Assembly (NCBI RefSeq): GCF_010389155.1
Contig: NC_057768.1
Span: 41,519,633 to 41,583,632 of the forward strand
Length of the DNA stretch: 64,000 bases
From: Erigeron canadensis
Lineage: Eukaryota > Streptophyta > Magnoliopsida > Asterales > Asteraceae
Direction of reading: 5' to 3'
The notes under the pieces were generated by a model, which had not been told where the DNA came from, ran no database searches, and saw nothing but the letters and a program-made list of their open reading frames with translations. The translations under genes and the position numbers were made by a program. Positions within the stretch are counted from its first letter, which is position 1; each line of letters starts with the position of its first letter. Positions 1-12,324 of this stretch are shown one piece after another.

Positions 1-1830
1 CATTGCGAAAGATGTCATCTTTTTATGCTGTTTTATTGTTCAAGATTGTGTTAACTTGGCGGTTATATAATTTTATGGTTTTGGATTTAGAATGGTAGCG
101 AAAGGGAGACCGGTCTTATACTGTAGTACAGTGATGATAAGTGATAACTAGAGCTGTTGCTATTCTATTTTGTTGTGGTCCTAAAAGTTTTTCTAGCGAT
201 ACAGGTATGTGCATTGTGAAAAGTTTAAATGATCACTGAAATATCAGCCCAGAATGATTGATATGAGTGGGTATTTTAAATAGATAAGTTACAATGGTCT
301 TCTTTTTCTTCTTCTTATTTTTGAGATAATCAAGGGAAATTTGTAGTTGGATATAACCAAAGGCTTCTTGCCTTAAAAATTATGAATTGTAGTTGCACAA
401 TAATCTAGATATGTACCTTTGGATCTGTCAGTTTAATGCTGTAAGTTGTGACATTCATGTTTATTTATTTGTTTTGGTGAAATTTTATTTGAGAGGCCCT
501 GCGATTTCTTATTGTAAAGTGCTTAGTTACTTAAAATATAAGCAAGTAATAACCTGCTTATTTTACAGTGTGTATTCTTTGTACTATAAGTACTTTATCA
601 TTGAATGCTTATTATTGCTTATCTGCTATAGGAAATACTAGATTTTAGACCCGTGTCTGACATTGGACACGGGGTTTACGATATTATCAATATTAGATTT
701 TTATACATTTAATTAATTCATAAAAACTTATAATTTTGAAGATATACGATTCTAAGTGTTAATTATACTTTGCAAGTTGTAGTACAATAACCACATGTTC
801 GTCACTGTCATTATTAGCTGATACATATTGATGGGATGTTTGTCGTAGTCATTCCACAAGGCACATGCTACAATAGTTTCTCTATTATATAATTTTTTGA
901 AACCAATTGTACTCGTAATGTGATATTATTATGAAATATTATTAACAATTAAAATATAAACATACTTGTGATCCCGTACTTGACATTCAAGTATACGTGT
1001 TTGATCATGATACGGACCATAACATGAATATGTTTATTTTCAACCACTGTCCTATGATAATTAGATAACAATTATGATTGTTTTCATATTGTTTGATAAC
1101 AATTTAAAATTTTGATTTGAGTGACAATTGTAACATTAAAAAATTAAATATATAAATACTTTTTGTAACGTTTTTAAAAAACTAAAGAAAAAACTGCTCA
1201 AATTGATGGCTAAAAATAAATATACATTAAGTATTTAGGGTTAAAAAGTGTAAATTATTGATGGAAAACAAAAAAGTGTAAATTAATGAGACTTATTCTA
1301 CAAATTAATATAAATACCAATATAATAATATATTTGGATAATGATTATTAGTATTTTTAATTTATAGTTAATCTAAATGATGACATAAGCGAGAGTCAAT
1401 TTGATAATATTGAGCGATTTGATTGGTTAATAAGTCATTAGTTCAACTGTCTTATAGTATATACTAAGATTAAGATATGAGTATCGAAAGAAGCAATCCC
1501 CAGAACCCATTAGTCCTGTACCTGTTGGCCGTGGGTTCTAGACTGCTAGTCTTGTCGACTTGTTGTAGATATAAATATTATAGGTATCAGTTTATGCTTA
1601 CTATTGATTGAAAAGACACCACGGTTCTAAAAGAATAGCGCTCCCTACTACCATTGAATCTTATCGATCAGCTATTGACTACTCAAAAAATGACTGTTGC
1701 ATACAGAAAAAGCCTCTAGATATTACTTAGACCCCAGTAGCCCACAATATCTGGATACTTGATTTACAATATTTAAATGATGATGGCCGTTTGTATAATT
1801 CCATTCATGCGTTCATTTTGTTAATTTCAG
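1..1830 (+). other. Intron 1 (3' part) of the polyprenol reductase gene
   Basis: This AT-rich stretch ends in a pyrimidine tract and AG directly before exon 2. It contains no reading frame resembling the expected N-terminal exon, whose conserved GFAKRGK-type segment is visible in the decayed copy near 16040-16060. I therefore take the whole stretch as first-intron sequence, with exon 1 left of the window. No transposon ends were clear here. Confidence 0.6.
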
Positions 1831-4353
1831 AATTTAACTGTGCCTCAGAGATTTTTCTTTCACTTTTATATGGTGGCCATATTCTGGACGACAATTTTGC
1901 TTGTTGCAGTGTGGTCTTATGCAATTAAGACGCTACCATCACTTATCGAACAAGACCTGTTTTCTACTATAACCAGCCACTTGACCGGAGGTTCACATAC
2001 CTTCTCCTCTCATAAGTCTTTGTCAACAAGAGAGTATGTATACAGGGTTTGGCTATCTGTGTTTATGCTTTTGCTAATGGAAGCTCAAGTTTTGCGACGC
2101 TTCTATGAGACAATATATGTATTTAACTACAGTCCATCTGCTCGAATGCACATCCTTGGTTATTTTGCGGGCCTATTGTAAGTGTTTTATTTATTTAATT
2201 TTTTATTTTATGTATGCAACTATTATATGATTTTTATGATTGTCTTTTTGGTAAATTTGAGACCTTGGTATGATTTTGTTGGTCAAAATATAACTCGTAA
2301 AGTTTAAGCTTTTTGGATATATCTTAAAGCTTTCATCTAGCTATGACCTTTGGTTAAATGAAATATTTGCTACTTTCATCTTTAAAATTATGTGGATCAG
2401 TTTTGAATATTCTTTTCTGATATAAATGATCATTTATCATATCAGTTTCTATACGGCAGCGCCACTGTCTCTTTGTTGTACTTTTGCACCTGAGGTTTTC
2501 AACTTTGTAAAGAATCTTTTGGTGGAGTTCATTGTGAAGGGAAAGGATCGCATGTCCAGGCCTGAGTTTAATATATGGATGTTTGTGACTCCTTTCTTGA
2601 GGCTTCGATGGTATACATGGATAGGTGCAGCTATATTCTTTTGGGGTTGGATACATCAGTTCCGTTGTCATGAAATTCTTGTAAGTCCATCCACTAGCCA
2701 CTCTTAACTGTTTTATCTGCAGACTCAGCTATATAGTTTGAATAGGTCCAGCTATATTCTTTTGGGATTGGTTACATCAGTGTGTTTCACTTACCACTCA
2801 CCAAGAATAATAATAACTAGCTTTTTCATTTTCTTGTTTGTTAAGGTGTTAATAAAAAGAGCTCTTTTGATTGCAACCTTTCTCTTACCTTTATGAATCG
2901 ATATGTCACTTTTGCTGAGAGACTTACAGTATTTGCTAATTTTATATCTTAATTTTTGAATTAGAAGGTCTCTCCTATAGAGGTGACAAAATGGGCCGGG
3001 TGGGTGGGGTCATAATGTGGTTGGTCGGAAGGTAGCTTGTATTGACCGGTCAAAACGCATTGGGTTGACCTGAGAACAATCTTTTGTTACATATTTTGAA
3101 CGTTAGGGATAGTTAATGTATTAACTATGATTAAATAACTATGAGGTATTGATAAATTTTTCATTTAGTATAGAATTATATGTGGCTGCGAGAATTCGAA
3201 TACACTTTTGACCTACTCGCCCTATTTGGTCCCTTCTGCATAAAGTTAGATTTTGGTGAGCCCTGCTAGATACAAAATATAACCCCAATCTACCCATTTT
3301 TAGCAAGAATGTCAAAATGGCGATCTCCACTTTCCCAGGTTAAGTTTCAAGTGTCATATTAGGTTGTGATTCAGAATGAGTTTTGCTGATTTCACATTTT
3401 GGTGAACCCTCATGTATGATGGCGTGACTAGTTTTGAAAGAGGCAATTATGGTGTACTATGCCTGAGTTGAAATGGAATTTTAAGTTATTCTTTTCATTA
3501 CTTTAAGAGGTCATTGCATACATGGAAATGATTTTTTGTTGTACTTTTTTGTTATCCGATCAGCTAACATAATTCTTTTTTAATTTATGATTAGGGTTCC
3601 TTACGAGAGAAAAGTGAAAAGCTGGAGGAGTATGTTATTCCTTATGGAGATTGGTTCGAATATGTCTCGTCTCCACACTACTCAGCGGAAATTGTAAGTC
3701 TTATGTTTGTTCAACAAACTCACTTATAAATGAAATGGAGCTTTAAATATCTAACCAAATTTTCATTGAAAATGTGCTCATGTAGTATTCTATTAGTAAT
3801 TGTAATAGTAATAATGATAATATCCTGGGCCAATGATTAAGGACTGCATGTAAAGATGTGAGTCGTCACGTCTTATGAATCTCAAGGTATAAAGTCATAG
3901 CTGATTTGAAGTTCTAGAAGTGTTTATAATCAGTTGGATACATTTTCTGAAAGGACCTTCAACTCATGAATTCGTAGAATACAATACATACCTTCACTTG
4001 TTTTCTATCTCTTCTGTAAATTTTATTGTGACCCCAACCAGTTACTTCAACCAATATGTCTATGCATCTCACTGTGGTGTTGATTATGAAGGTCATTTAC
4101 GGTGGTCTTCTGGTGGCCAGTGGTGGTACCGATCTCTCATTGTGGTTACTTTTCGCTTTTGTGGTATGTTTCTCCATTTTTTCCTTTTCGTAATCGGACC
4201 ATGATTCCAACATTATATTCAAAATTTCTCCTGTATTTCTTTATGCAGGTGGCAAATCTTGTTTTTGCAGCAATGGAAACACAGAGATGGTACCTTAATA
4301 AATTTGACGATTACCCTCGTAATCGGTTTGCTATTTTCCCATTTGTTTATTAG
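1831..4353 (+). CDS. PPRD: Polyprenol reductase (SRD5A3/PPRD type), exons 2-6, 5' partial
   Basis: The family reduces the alpha-isoprene unit of polyprenol to make dolichol, the lipid carrier for N-glycosylation in the ER membrane. Exons read from splice sites are 1831-2177, 2446-2680, 3595-3693, 4092-4163 and 4249-4353. They give 285 residues plus stop with phase kept throughout. Exon 2 carries hydrophobic helices and the LRRFYE and [16 protein letters not shown] segments. Exon 3 has [10 protein letters not shown] and [13 protein letters not shown]. Exon 4 has the conserved [15 protein letters not shown]. The C-terminus [11 protein letters not shown] is the family ending. These blocks match plant PPRD and the steroid 5-alpha-reductase C-terminal domain. 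The first 50 or so residues must lie upstream of the window. A degenerate second copy lies about 11.5 kb downstream. I see no disabling change in the visible exons. Confidence 0.93.
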
Positions 4354-5871
4354 AGACCTTTTGCATGAAAGATCCCTGTGTAAAGTTGAGATTGAACCTT
4401 TTATTCGTAAATGAAAAGCTTCTGCCCTACTAAGTACTAGCCGGGATCTCCTAGCTTTTTGAGTTCTCTGTGCAAGCTTTGAAGATGATGGCATGTCATG
4501 GGATGCGGACGATTCTCTATAAAACAGTTATCCATTGTGGATGCTCTTACTAAACTTCTTGGCACAATAGTGACAACAAAAACTGTCATCTTTCTGTGAT
4601 TTATACTTGGAATCATGAACAATTACAAAAATAAGAGAATGAAACCCAATGCCAAGGAGGCTATTCAACAATTTGTCGTTTATGGACCTGTAAGAGTCGC
4701 TGATCATATTATCGGGTCAACTGTTTTGGAGAGGTGGAATTTTGTTCTTCAATAAACACAATACTGCGGTTTTGGTATTATATATTTAGAAGTTTGGTAT
4801 TACATCCAATTCGATGCTTTGATTGAAAGTGATCTTATACACCAAAGTAGGCCCCGTTAACATGAAATATCTAAATAAAATAAAATTAGGGTTTTGAGAT
4901 AACTAGGTTCTCATCCATCGTCGTGTAATCTGATAAATTTGATGGTGGTATAGATTGGTGGTGGTGGCGTTTATGATGTAACTGGCGGGATATAATCTAT
5001 GACAGTTTGATTTGTTGGTGTATCCTGAGAAGTGAATACATAGACCAGGGAGGGGAGGCATTCATTTGCGATGGTGATGACAGTCGGAGAAAACTTTGGT
5101 GACGAAGGCCGAAGAGGGAGGGTTGGAGAGATGGGGACGACGGCGGGAATGGCGGTTTGGGGATATATTGTGTCATGTTTGAAAAGGGTGAAACATGTAT
5201 GTGTGGTTAGATTAGAGAGTCTAATATTTTCTATGATATTTTTTTGGACACAGTGTATATGTGGATGGGAAATGATAAATCCTTCTAGAATTTCTCCTAA
5301 TAATCCTTTTAATACTTTAACTATTTGATAAGTGTCATCCATTAATTTTCCCTCTTAATCTCATCGATCAATATTCCCCTGTTTGGATATGTAAAGATGT
5401 AAGAAAATGAAGGATAATCTAGTTTTCTTAAGTTTTAAATGGCTTAAAAAAGAGGAGTATAAATGATTTCAATTAGTAAATGTCAAATTTTTTTTTTAAG
5501 AACGTTTGAATGGTCAAGCCTGTTCGTCCCACTTATCGGCATCTACATTTTTCGGGCAGGATGTCATTCGAATTTTCAGGGAACCACATAGAGAGGAAAA
5601 CCTTTTATTAATCCGTCAAACGACATGACGATTAATATGAGTAAACTTTGTCTTCTGAAGACTCAAATCTGGGTCTCTCCAAATCCAATACCCTGATGGG
5701 AGGACTGTGATAACACTGAGATTTTGTCTCAATAATGTCAATTGTATCAGTTAAAACCTTAAAAGGGAAATGTGAGTGTACTTAATGTATATTATTACTT
5801 TCTAGTTCAAAAAAAAATGTATATTATTACTTTTATTAACGGTTTTTATGGTTGTTATTAACAAAATCAAA
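4354..5871. other. 3' flank of polyprenol reductase and unassigned intergenic DNA
   Basis: The 3' UTR probably runs to about 4750, where an AATAAA lies. A G-rich stretch at 4920-5170 has open frames on both strands, but their translations are low-complexity and match nothing I recognise. At 5500-5760 lies a GC-richer block with phrases typical of plant SINE or retroelement debris, but without clear ends. Confidence 0.4.
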
Positions 5872-8740
5872 CTAGATCTATACCCGGTCGTTGACCGGGT
5901 TGAAAACAATAAATATATACTTTATATACTTTAACCGTACATCACTAAAGATGCATTAAGGTGTTATACAGCATAATAACGTGAAACATATTTAGTGGTG
6001 TACGGTCAAAAACAGATCACCGCCCATACTTAAATGTACATGAAACATGTTCAACTTTATATATAAAGATACAATGAGCACAAACATCCAACTTTTATAA
6101 AATATCGTATGTTAAAAGGGTAACTTTAAGCATAAAATATTAATAAATTGTTGAACATGTATACATTCACAATATGAAGCCCTTGAAATGACCTGATTAT
6201 AATACCTCCTTGTTGTCTAATTAATACACAACAATAACAACAGTAACAGTACCTTTAAGGAGCAAGAGTGTAGTTGACTTTTTTTATCAGTAAAAACCAT
6301 CGGCTAGCATCGGCACATTGGCAACCCTATATTGGCATGTTTTGACAAGTTTAATCGCATAATTTTGGCTATATATATCGACATGTTTTGGCCAATCCTT
6401 GTGAACGTCGGAAACGTGTACTTGTGACCGCTTTTTTGTTCTTGTGCCAATCTTTCGACTTCATCGGAAACCTAACTGGAAAATTTGGGGGTTTTCGATT
6501 TTGAGGCTAGAGGTATGTTTTTCTTGGTTTCTATTGCCGGAATACGTGCTGATAAAACTTGCCGATGCTTCTAACGTTATATATCACCCTTTCCGGTGAG
6601 ATCGGAAACCCCTTTTTTGTGGTTTTTGGTGGTTGTCGGCCAGAATCGTTCACTTTTAACGGCCAAAACTTTGTTTGGCTTGTGCAAGGGTGTAGTTGGC
6701 TATTTGACTACTTGTTTGGTTTTTTGGAGACCCCTTTTTTGGGGGTTCCGGTTTAATCGATAGGGTTTCTTGTAGCTTTATTGGATCGGTTTTCCAGCGA
6801 GCCCTTTCTTGGGTTTCCGGTTAACTGTTGGTACCGTTGCATGTTGCATCGGTTTTCCGACGAGCCCTTTATTGGGTTTTCCGGTTAACTGCTGCTTATG
6901 GCGGCTATGGTTTCCAGCGAGCTCTTTCTTGGGTTTATGGTTACTGCTGCTGCTGCTTACGGCGGTTTGTTTTCCGGCGACAATTTTTTTAGGTTTTCCG
7001 GTTAAACTGCTGCTACTTATATGTGTATATATATATATATATTTATCTGTGTACATTGTCGTTAATTGCATGTTTGTGATTAGCTTGGTAGTGTTAACTT
7101 AGCGGTAGTGTTGCCGGATTTTGTTTCATTAACGCAATAGGTAGCCGGAAAAAGTAGGTTTAGCCAATGATGGTATCGTTGAACAGTTAGGTTGCCGGTG
7201 TTACGTTAAATGGGCGATGATGATACAAATGTTTAAAAATGGGACTTAGATGATCCGAGGCGTATCTAGGCGGGGAAAACCTTCGGGTTAGCAGCCATGA
7301 CGTTTCCGACTTCCGAAATTCCCGACCCCCAAATTCTAAGCCCAAGTTTTTTTTATAAAAAAAACGACCACGTTTTTATTTTTCCGGCAACTTTAATTAT
7401 AATTTCGGTTACCTTTGCTATGCTATCAAATTGGCAAGTTTTTGGCTAGTTTTGTTTGCTACACCATGTGTTTTGGAAAGTTTTTGGCAAAGCCACGTGT
7501 CGACTTTTCATTCGTCGAAAACTTGCTAATTTGTCAAGGATTTAACACTACACCCTTGCCCCTAATAATTCTCTTTTCTTATAAAACAAAAACACTTATA
7601 AGTTCTTACCAATTATCTATCTCATGATTAGTAGCGAACCTTTTGATGTGATTAGTCAGCCCTTTAATACCACCAAATAAACCTTTGTGTTTGGCATTAA
7701 CAAACGAAGTTATATTTTATATATATAATAAAAAATATATATGAAAAAAATAGAGATAAATAACAACTACTTTATAATCATATAATACAATAACATCCTT
7801 TATAAAGAAATATAAAAAAATATGAATATAAAACACATTACTTTTTTCATCTTGATGTTATAGGGAAAGGAGAAAAAAAAAAGAGTTTACACTTTTCTTT
7901 TATACTAAAACGTATTAGTTGTGACAATGTTATTTTTTCCTCATCAAAATCCTTAATATCAAAAACCTCAACCGATTTCATCACGCATTCGCTTTCTTTT
8001 CAAAGAACCATTAACTTTTTTTTACATTCATCACTCATTGGAAAAGTGATCTTCGCATTCAAGTCGATATCAAGTCAAAAACAACTTCATTTTCCTAGTC
8101 ATTATTGAAGTGATTGGTGCTTCAAATCCTATAAAAAAACGAATATCAGTTAAATATATTGTTTATTCTTACATAAAAAAAAAAGCAAATGCATATACAT
8201 ACTTTGAATGGAATAAAATAATATGAAGAATATGGAGAAAACATGAGAACATATGAACATAGAACAAATTACTTCTTTTCAACTTTTTGTTTGAAAATTA
8301 TGGTGTATTGGAAATGAAAAGAAAATGTCTGTTATTTATAATGGTATAGAAAAAGAGGATAATGATAAATCAACCTAATTTGTATGCCTAATAGTAAAAT
8401 AATATTGTTAATATTTATATGGATTTGTTATTAATTATAAATTTTGACTTTTGTTTATATGTCTTATGTACAATACACCACTTTAGGAAATATTATATCT
8501 TTGAACGTAATTTGATAATTGAATTGTAAGAATTTATGGCATGTTGCATTGTGAAATACTTGTTATAGGTACGTTCGAAATGGTTGTCAATATATACATT
8601 AGAAGTTTGATTATTTTTAGTTTAAAACAATTTGACTTTGAGTTTAAAGGGTCAAGATTAATTTGATTGTGAATTTAAATGGCCTAGATCATTTTGTCAA
8701 GTTGATTTATTTCTCTTAGCTATGATAGCCATATATATAG
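5872..8740 (-). mobile_element. Candidate non-autonomous Helitron, minus orientation
   Basis: At 5872 the plus strand reads CTAGATCTATACCCGGTCGT and continues TGACCGGGTTG. Reverse-complemented, this is a perfect hairpin (CCCGGT, loop CAACG, ACCGGG) a few bases before a terminal CTAG, the Helitron 3' end signature. A possible 5' end, TCTATATATATGGCTATC on the minus strand, lies near 8740. The interior shows no Rep or helicase frame. It holds the repetitive GC-richer block at 6590-7010. The left end is well supported. The right end is a guess from one short motif, so the element could be shorter. Confidence 0.45.
6590..7015 (+). repeat. Degenerate tandem repeats with an 'ag(c/g)GAGCCCTTT-TTGGG-TTTCCGGTTAA' theme
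   Basis: Within this stretch short units such as CGAGCCCTTTCTTGGGTTTC and TTTTCCGGTTAACTGCTGCT recur at least four to five times with substitutions and length changes. Open frames on both strands arise from this repetition and are not convincing genes. The block is much richer in G and C than its surroundings and lies inside the Helitron candidate. Confidence 0.55.
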
Positions 8741-9349
8741 ATAATTAATATAAGAAAAAATTGATTTAAAAGAGAATATTAAATATTTTTATATATATAT
8801 ATTAAAAATCACCCATAAATTTTCACATAACAACATATAACACCCGTTTGTATTTCTTTCGGATAACAACAAATAATCTATCAAAGTCGTTTATATCACC
8901 GGCCTAAAATCTATTTTTATATAAAAACTAGTGGAATTGCCTCGGCGTTGCCCGGGGTCGTAGCTTTTGTGTGTTTTTTTTAAGAGTTTATACTCGTTCT
9001 AAAGACCCAAACTTAGATGTACGTATTACAAAACAACTACCAGCATCATAATATAAGGATAGTTAATTATTTATCCTCGAAGTTGGTTTCTTTCTTGTCT
9101 TACTTAAAATTCGTTAGAAACCAGTAAATATATGTCGTATTTGTATCGTAACCCAATACCAATAAATTAAATGATGTTTAGTGTAACATTTATTTAAGAA
9201 TAAATGTAAACTACAATATTCGTTCACAAAAAATTTCGTTAACAGAAATATATAATGTCTATTGAAGAATAATTGATTTATCTAAAAATTTATGAAGGTT
9301 GATAAAAAATTAAAATTATTATAATTATTATAATATGATTGTTATATAG
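8741..9349. mobile_element. Intergenic AT-rich DNA with a Helitron-like 3' end at 8930
   Basis: Around 8930 the plus strand reads ACTAGTGGAATTGCCTCGGC followed by GTTGCCCGGGG. As a reverse complement this is a GC hairpin with a CCGGGCAACGCC core ahead of CTAG, so it resembles a minus-strand Helitron terminus. No matching 5' end was found. The rest is AT-rich without a gene. Confidence 0.35.
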
Positions 9350-9358
9350 TAATAAATA

Positions 9359-9648
9359 GGGATTAGTTTCATGGAATGTAACTATCTTTGACCAAATGTC
9401 TATAGTAGGAAATAACTAAAGTTGTGTGTATTGTATGTAAGCAACTTGAAAAAATGTTTATTGTATGTAAGAAAACATACGTGGCAACCATCTACCGGTG
9501 CCACTTGTCAGAATTTAATTGGTTGAAACAAAATTCTTACATACAATAAACATTTTTTCGAGTTGCTTACATATAATACACACAACTTTAGTTGTTTCCT
9601 ACTATAGACATTTGTTCAAAGTTTCTTACATGCCCGGAAACTAATCCC
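9359..9648. mobile_element. Mutator-type MITE with 9-bp target duplication TAATAAATA
   Basis: The 290-bp element starts GGGATTAGTTTC and ends GAAACTAATCCC. The two arms stay complementary for well over 100 bp, so the element folds into a long hairpin with a short unique centre holding GTGGCAACC and GGTGCCAC. It is flanked on both sides by TAATAAATA (9350-9358 and 9649-9657). Long terminal inverted repeats plus a 9-bp duplication fit the Mutator superfamily. There is no coding capacity. Confidence 0.85.
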
Positions 9649-10600
9649 TAATAAATAAGTAAATGTAAAATGATGATTTGTGTAACTTTGATTCAAATTA
9701 TAACCCCACCTCATGACATCCCCATTCCACATGCTATGCCACCTACTATCCTGCTACCCTCCAAACTCTTGTTGCTTACTCGGACTTTAGTTCTTGATTT
9801 TCCAAATATCCTTCCAAAAACATACACACGTATACAGATAGTTACACATGTATGTGTGAGTCTATGACTCATGTTAAAAACACCCACCATTTCAACCACA
9901 AATATTCTATCTTTTATCTCATTCCAACCCCCAAAAAAATCATGTAAAAACACCATCCTTATTTGTTTGGCTTAGTTAAGTCCGCCACTGAAGCTGTGCA
10001 CATTAAAGTATGAAAAAAGGTAAATGATTTTGAAATATACAGATACAAACAAAATTTAAACATGGATTGTGATGCACTCCATCGAAAGTGAGTTATGAAG
10101 GAAGAAAAAACTTGTACAGTATTTGATATTTGGCATGCTCCAAAGGTACCAAGTTACAGCAAATTACTACTAATTAACACGCCGACACGGTAACAACCGT
10201 CATCGAACAATACCGCTGGCCTGAAACACTTCCGGCGGCTGCTAATGACGACGTCTGCAGGTTAAGGAACCACCAAACAGTTATTAATAGAAGAAGACAT
10301 CTAGGAAGACAACAACCGTATATTGCCGGCGTAAAACACCTCCAATGGACGCCGACGACTACGACGATGGCGGCAGCTGCGGATTGAAGAGAGACCTTTA
10401 AGCATCTTTCAAAAGAAGAAACCAATTAAGTCTGATTGCAGAAGGTAAAAAGTTTATAAAAGATAAAGAGAGAAGATAGAGGGGGCAAAATATAAAGAAT
10501 TGTTTGTAAATTTGGGCCAAATTTTTTCATTAGCCGACAATGATAAAGACAAACAACTGAAGAAAGCCGATTACAAGCCAACCAAGCCATCTACTATAGC

Positions 10601-10662
10601 AATCCAAATTTGGATTGTTATATATATAACCAATCCAAATTTGGATTGTTATATATATAACC
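10601..10662. repeat. 31-bp tandem duplication carrying a 16-bp perfect palindrome
   Basis: AATCCAAATTTGGATT occurs at 10601-10616 and again at 10632-10647, each followed by GTTATATATATAACC. The second unit abuts the Helitron-like hairpin GCCCGGCGTTGCCCGGG. A related GGATTGTTATATATATA lies at 11858. Confidence 0.75.
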
Positions 10663-10690
10663 AGTGGGACTGCCCGGCGTTGCCCGGGAG
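10656..10690 (-). mobile_element. Helitron-like 3' terminal hairpin
   Basis: CCAGTGGGACTGCCCGGCGT followed by TGCCCGGG forms a strong stem on the minus strand (CCCGGGCAACGCCGGGCA), close to the expected CTRR-type end. Its shape matches the terminus near 8930. The other end was not found. Confidence 0.4.
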
Positions 10691-11576
10691 ATTAATGTTA
10701 ATACTAAGTTGTTACTAATATTTATTAGTAATGAGTACATTATTTGTAGAAGTTATATCAGGATTTAAACAAAATTATAAACAAAAGAGGGATATGACCA
10801 TTTCAAAAAGCTTCATAATAAAGTTACCAAAAATTTAAAAATTTAAATATAATAGTTTTCTTACTTTATATATTACTATCTTAACTTAATGCATCGATAA
10901 AAAAAAGTATGATAACACTTGATTAATTAAAAGTCGATTAATTGAGACACGTGTTATGGAAAGTTGGAAATAAATCAAAAGTAGATCCACGTCCACTGAA
11001 TTGTGAATACAGTGTGTTATCCTCTTTTCTCCCCCAACCTACCCACTTTTCTTTTTGTAGTTCCAAAAAATCTTTTGGCTTAACATTGAAACATCACCAA
11101 TAATTTTGACAATTTCATAATCGATGTCATCGATTTTTTTTTCTTCTGAAGAAGATTTTAAATAACGAAATAACAGGGACAATATCACTATTTTCTTTTA
11201 TTTCATCTTGGCATTCTAATATAAAGAGATGATAATAACGGGATGAAATGACTTTTAAACCACATTGGAGGCAGCATATCAGTTGGGCAACAATATATTT
11301 TTGTTTTTTAAGAATTGTTTCCGGAATAGTGGTTCATGAATCAAATCACTTTAATGGTTGGTGCTGTCACATGTCTGCCACGACGTATTCAACGTTGAGT
11401 GTGCGATGGTGTTGGGTTCTATCATCACCCACCGGAAAAGAAGATCCGTTGGTATGCTTGGCTATATATAGCGGCCGAGTAAGTGGTTGTTCCGTTGTCA
11501 GATGAAGATCCGCTTAAGGTTAACACCAGTAGTTTCTTTTTTTTTGGCCCTTTTCCCTTTTTTTTATAGTTTAGAT

Positions 11577-11692
11577 CTAGGGATGTTTATCAGCTCCGCC
11601 GCCGCCGTTGTTTGTTGCGGTGGTTGCTGCCGTTCTAGGGACGTTTATCAGCTTCGCCGGCGCCGTTGTTTGGTGCGATGGTTGCTGCCGGC
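11577..11692 (+). repeat. 58-bp direct tandem duplication, GC-rich
   Basis: Two adjacent units beginning CTAGGGA(T/C)GTTTATCAGC each contain a run of GCCGCCG-type triplets and end TGGTTGCTGCCG. They differ at a handful of bases. The duplication lies inside a short open frame that I do not consider a gene. Confidence 0.8.
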
Positions 11693-12171
11693 GGTGGTTA
11701 GGAAAGATGAAGTGGGTCTATGTTTTGAAGTTGTACTTCGTGCATCAGAATTTGTAAAGTGTTATTGACTAAATCGGGTTATAGTGCAAACCAAACCGGA
11801 TATTCTAATTAAACCGGCTACAGTACCAACTGAACGGTACTGTAGCAGTTGAAATTGGGATTGTTATATATATATAATGACAAAGAAAAACCTGAAAATG
11901 AACATACGGAAGTAGGTGACAATTTTAAAAGGAGCTCTGGGCCTCTGGCTGTGGCTTTAATAAATCAATGCACCATAAATCTGAATCAACAACCTCATCT
12001 TCCGTTTCAAATTAACTCGTACCACCCATATATGCACATGCATATGTATATTTATTAAGTGGAGAGAGGTTGAAATCACTATTTAGGGGCTTAGGGCCAC
12101 CAGAAGCAGCATGCCAGTTTTAAAAAAAAAAGAGCAGGTATCCCGATCATTTTTTTGGTAATTAAATCAGA

Positions 12172-12324
12172 CTATTTGTAGCGATTATCGCTGCAAATAG
12201 TGGTGCTTTTGTCCATATCCAACTATTTACAACGATTACAGACAGAAGGCCCGCTATTTTTTGCCAAATTTGTCATTACAGACAGAGGGGTCGTACTATT
12301 TGTAGTGACTATCACTGCAAATAG
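12172..12324. repeat. Pair of foldback motifs CTATTTGTAGyGA...TCrCTGCAAATAG
   Basis: At 12172-12200 and 12296-12324 near-palindromic 29-bp motifs occur in which CTATTTGTAG pairs with CTGCAAATAG. Degenerate half-copies lie between them. This is a common form of transposon subterminal repeat. I cannot assign a superfamily. Confidence 0.6.

Noticed and set aside
4971..5342. Overlapping open frames on both strands near 5.1 kb
   Set aside because: Low-complexity translation in a purine-rich stretch, with no homology signal that I recognise.
11487..11768. 93-codon open frame in a GC-rich island
   Set aside because: It spans a 58-bp DNA duplication and encodes repetitive Cys/Arg/Val sequence. No family was recognised and no splice context found.
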